Source of the DNA: Arthrobacter echini
GTDB taxonomy: Bacteria; Actinomycetota; Actinomycetes; Actinomycetales; Micrococcaceae
Direction: 5' to 3'
NCBI RefSeq assembly: GCF_008107445.1
Contig: NZ_VSLD01000001.1
Location: 744,001 to 808,000 of the forward strand
Length of the DNA: 64,000 nucleotides
Part shown: positions 61,782 to 64,000 of the stretch, one piece after another
Layout: each line of letters begins with the position of its first letter
Numbering within the stretch: the first letter of the stretch is position 1
Notes under the pieces: model-generated
What the model was told of the DNA's origin: nothing
What the model saw: the letters and a program-made list of their open reading frames with translations, nothing else
Databases searched by the model: none
Position numbers and translations under genes: made by a program

Positions 61782-64000
61782 ATGGTCCCCACCCGCTCCC
61801 AGAGCGTCACCGTGGACGGGCGCACCCTCCGCCTGTCCAACCTGGACAAGGTGCTCTACCCGGCCACCGGGACCACCAAGGCCGATGTGCTCTCCTACTA
61901 CGCCGCCGTGGCCGGGCCCCTGATCCACCACGCGGCCGGGCGGCCGGCCACGCGGAAGCGCTGGGTCCACGGCGTGGGGACCCCTGCCGCGCCGGGTGAG
62001 GTGTTCTTCCAGAAGAACATCGACGACAACGCCCCGGACTGGGTGCCCCGCACCGACGTCCGGCACAGGGACCACACGAACAGCTATCCGCGGGTCGACG
62101 ACCTCGCGACCCTGACCTGGCTGGGACAGATCGCGGCCCTGGAGATCCATGTGCCGCAGTGGCGCTTCGACGCCGACGGCGCCGCGGCCGCCCCCGACCG
62201 CCTCGTGCTCGATCTCGATCCGGGGGAGGGGGCCGGCCTGGCCGAGTGCGCCGAGGTGGCGCTCCTGGCCCGGCCCATCCTGCAGGGCATGGGTCTCGAG
62301 CCCTTCCCCGTGACGAGCGGAGCGAAGGGCCTCCACCTCTACTGTGCCCTGACCGGGGGCCAGAGCTCGGCACAGGTGTCCGCCGTCGCCCACGAGCTCG
62401 CGCGGGCGCTCGAGGCGGACCACCCCGGACTCGCGGTCAGCGACATGAAGAAGACGCTCCGCTCCGGCAGGGTCCTGGTGGACTGGAGCCAGAACAGCGC
62501 CACCAAGACCACCGTGGCCCCGTACTCCCTCCGCGGCGGGTTCGAACCCACCGTCGCGGCGCCGCGCTCGTGGGAGGAGCTCGAGGCGGGCGGGCTGGAC
62601 CAGCTGGATCCCGCGGCGGTCATGGCCCGGATCGCAGCGTCCGGGGATCTCCTCGCCCCCGCCACGGTTCCCGTCGCGGTTCCCGTCCCGGCCGACGCCG
62701 GCGGCGCCTCCGCCGGCGCGTCCGCCGGTGAAGCTCCCGCCGACCGGCTCTCCACCTACCGGAGCATGCGCGATGCGTCGAGGACACCCGAGCCCGTGCC
62801 CGCGGCGACCGGCCCGGCCGGTGGGACCGGGTTCGTGATCCAGGAGCACCATGCACGCCGCCTCCACTGGGACTTCCGCCTCGAGCGCGAGGGTGTGCTG
62901 GTGTCCTGGGCCCTCCCCAAGGGGCCTCCCCTGACACCGGACAGGAACCACCTGGCCGTCCAGACCGAGGACCACCCCCTCGAGTACGGGACCTTCGAAG
63001 GAGACATTCCGGCCGGGGAATATGGTGGCGGCCACGTCTCCATCTGGGATGCCGGAACCTACGAGCTGGAGAAGTGGAGGGACGGCAAGGAGGTCATCTG
63101 CACGCTCCACGGCCGGCCCGACGGCGGCCTGGCGCGCGCGGGAGCGGCCGTCCGCCGGTACGCGCTCATCAGCACGGGAGGCGTGAAGGGGAAGAACAAC
63201 TGGCTCATCCACCTCATGAAGGACCAGCCCGTGCAGCAGGAGGACGCGCCGACGGTCCGCACGGTGCCCCCCGACGGGGAGCACCCGGAGGAGAGGACGT
63301 CCGGCGGGTTCGTCCCTCCCATGCTCGCGACCCCGAGCGCGGCGCAGACCCTTCCGGACCCCGACGACTGGGCGTACGAGCTCAAGTGGGACGGGGTGCG
63401 CTGCATAGCCACCGTCTCGGAGGGAGGGCTCACGCTGTGGAGCCGGAACGGCGTGGACATCACGGCGGTCTACCCGGAACTCGGTGACCTGGCCGAGCAC
63501 GTCCGGGCCGACAGTGCCGTGCTCGACGGCGAGATCGTGGCGCTCGACCCGAGGGGCCGGCCGGACTTCGGGCTGCTCCAGCAGCGCATGACGCTGACCG
63601 GCGAGCAGGAGATCGAGGAGGCCCGTGGCATCACGCCGGTGCGCCTGGTGCTCTTCGATCTGCCGGCCCTCGAGGGGAACGACCTCACCGGATTCGAGTA
63701 CCGCCAGCGGCGCGAACTGCTCGAGCGGGCCGTCGACGAGGCCGGGGACCATCACGTGCAGGTGCCCGCGGCCCTGGACGCGACGTTCGAGGAGGCGGTC
63801 GTGGCGAGCAGGCAGCTGGGCCTCGAGGGCATCGTGGCCAAGCGGCTCTCCGGCGACTACCGACCGGGAACGCGCTCGCCGTCGTGGGTCAAGATCAGGC
63901 ACCTGCGGACGCAGGAGGTGGTGGTGGTGGGATGGCGTCCGGGCAACGGCGGCAGGGCCGCGACGCTCGGCTCCCTCCTGGTCGCCGTGCCTGACGGCGA
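61782..64000 (+). CDS. ligD: ATP-dependent DNA ligase LigD (C-terminus beyond the window)
   Basis: End-joining ligase of bacterial NHEJ, 739 codons visible. Domain order is polymerase-phosphoesterase-ligase as in mycobacteria. The polymerase (about 1-290) has LVLDLDPGEG with the metal-binding aspartates and TSGAKGLHLY. After an Ala/Pro linker the 3'-phosphoesterase starts near 320 with IQEHHARRLHWDFRLERE (catalytic His near 355). The ligase begins near 505; the adenylated lysine is in ELKWDGVR at about Lys535, with SRNGVDIT and GIVAKRL following. The OB-fold domain runs past 64000. Confidence 0.94.
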   Translation, partial: MVPTRSQSVTVDGRTLRLSNLDKVLYPATGTTKADVLSYYAAVAGPLIHHAAGRPATRKRWVHGVGTPAAPGEVFFQKNIDDNAPDWVPRTDVRHRDHTNSYPRVDDLATLTWLGQIAALEIHVPQWRFDADGAAAAPDRLVLDLDPGEGAGLAECAEVALLARPILQGMGLEPFPVTSGAKGLHLYCALTGGQSSAQVSAVAHELARALEADHPGLAVSDMKKTLRSGRVLVDWSQNSATKTTVAPYSLRGGFEPTVAAPRSWEELEAGGLDQLDPAAVMARIAASGDLLAPATVPVAVPVPADAGGASAGASAGEAPADRLSTYRSMRDASRTPEPVPAATGPAGGTGFVIQEHHARRLHWDFRLEREGVLVSWALPKGPPLTPDRNHLAVQTEDHPLEYGTFEGDIPAGEYGGGHVSIWDAGTYELEKWRDGKEVICTLHGRPDGGLARAGAAVRRYALISTGGVKGKNNWLIHLMKDQPVQQEDAPTVRTVPPDGEHPEERTSGGFVPPMLATPSAAQTLPDPDDWAYELKWDGVRCIATVSEGGLTLWSRNGVDITAVYPELGDLAEHVRADSAVLDGEIVALDPRGRPDFGLLQQRMTLTGEQEIEEARGITPVRLVLFDLPALEGNDLTGFEYRQRRELLERAVDEAGDHHVQVPAALDATFEEAVVASRQLGLEGIVAKRLSGDYRPGTRSPSWVKIRHLRTQEVVVVGWRPGNGGRAATLGSLLVAVPDG

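Overview
High-GC actinobacterial chromosome, best read as a member of the Micrococcaceae close to Arthrobacter. The evidence is the gene order around the replication origin (parB-parA-rsmG-jag-yidC-yidD-rnpA-rpmH on one strand, then dnaA-dnaN-gnd-recF-DUF721-gyrB-gyrA on the other), the actinobacterial families DUF3566, DLW-39, CrgA, DUF5997 and DUF2630, and the G/C-rich third codon positions. The whole window is chromosomal and I see no insertion sequence, prophage or CRISPR array.

Layout. 1-5834: start of the CCA-adding enzyme, a NUDIX hydrolase, murJ with a separate kinase-N-lobe-like membrane protein, and trxB-trxA behind a good SigR/SigH-type promoter. 5835-7612: a gene-free stretch carrying most of the parS centromere sites. 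7613-13384: parB to rpmH on the minus strand. 13385-15719: oriC, in two parts flanking dnaA. 15720-25175: replication and supercoiling genes. 25256-25629: tRNA-Ile, the tiny DLW-39 gene (apparently frameshifted) and tRNA-Ala. 25675-30638: EamA transporter, helical membrane protein, cyclophilin, rhomboid protease, a second cluster of DnaA boxes, crgA and a glutamine amidotransferase. 30702-38234: the morphogenesis/signalling operon fhaA-fhaB-pstP-rodA-pbpA-pkn, whose junctions all overlap by 4 or 8 bases. 38557-44556: tRNA-Leu and the SOS mutagenesis cassette imuA'-imuB-dnaE2 with a LexA-like box. 44608-54948: accessory metabolism (DUF5997/LysR-like/flavoprotein, gluconate kinase and permease, Dps, SRPBCC protein, orphan PstS, GntR-ABC exporter, SDR). 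55091-60318: tRNA-Val, DUF2630, HAD, KtrB-KtrA potassium uptake, NhaA. 60318-64000: Ku and LigD (truncated by the window end), a two-component NHEJ system.

How it fits together. The core is an origin region in which ParB-parS organises the newly replicated origin, DnaA acts on 9-mer boxes either side of its own gene, and the ribosome/membrane-insertion operon is transcribed away from it. A second DnaA-box cluster about 14 kb away may titrate DnaA or regulate crgA. The right half adds DNA damage tolerance (dnaE2 cassette), double-strand break repair (Ku/LigD), iron/oxidative protection (Dps, thioredoxin system) and ion homeostasis (Ktr, NhaA). The four tRNA genes lack an encoded CCA end, which agrees with the presence of a CCA-adding enzyme at the left edge.
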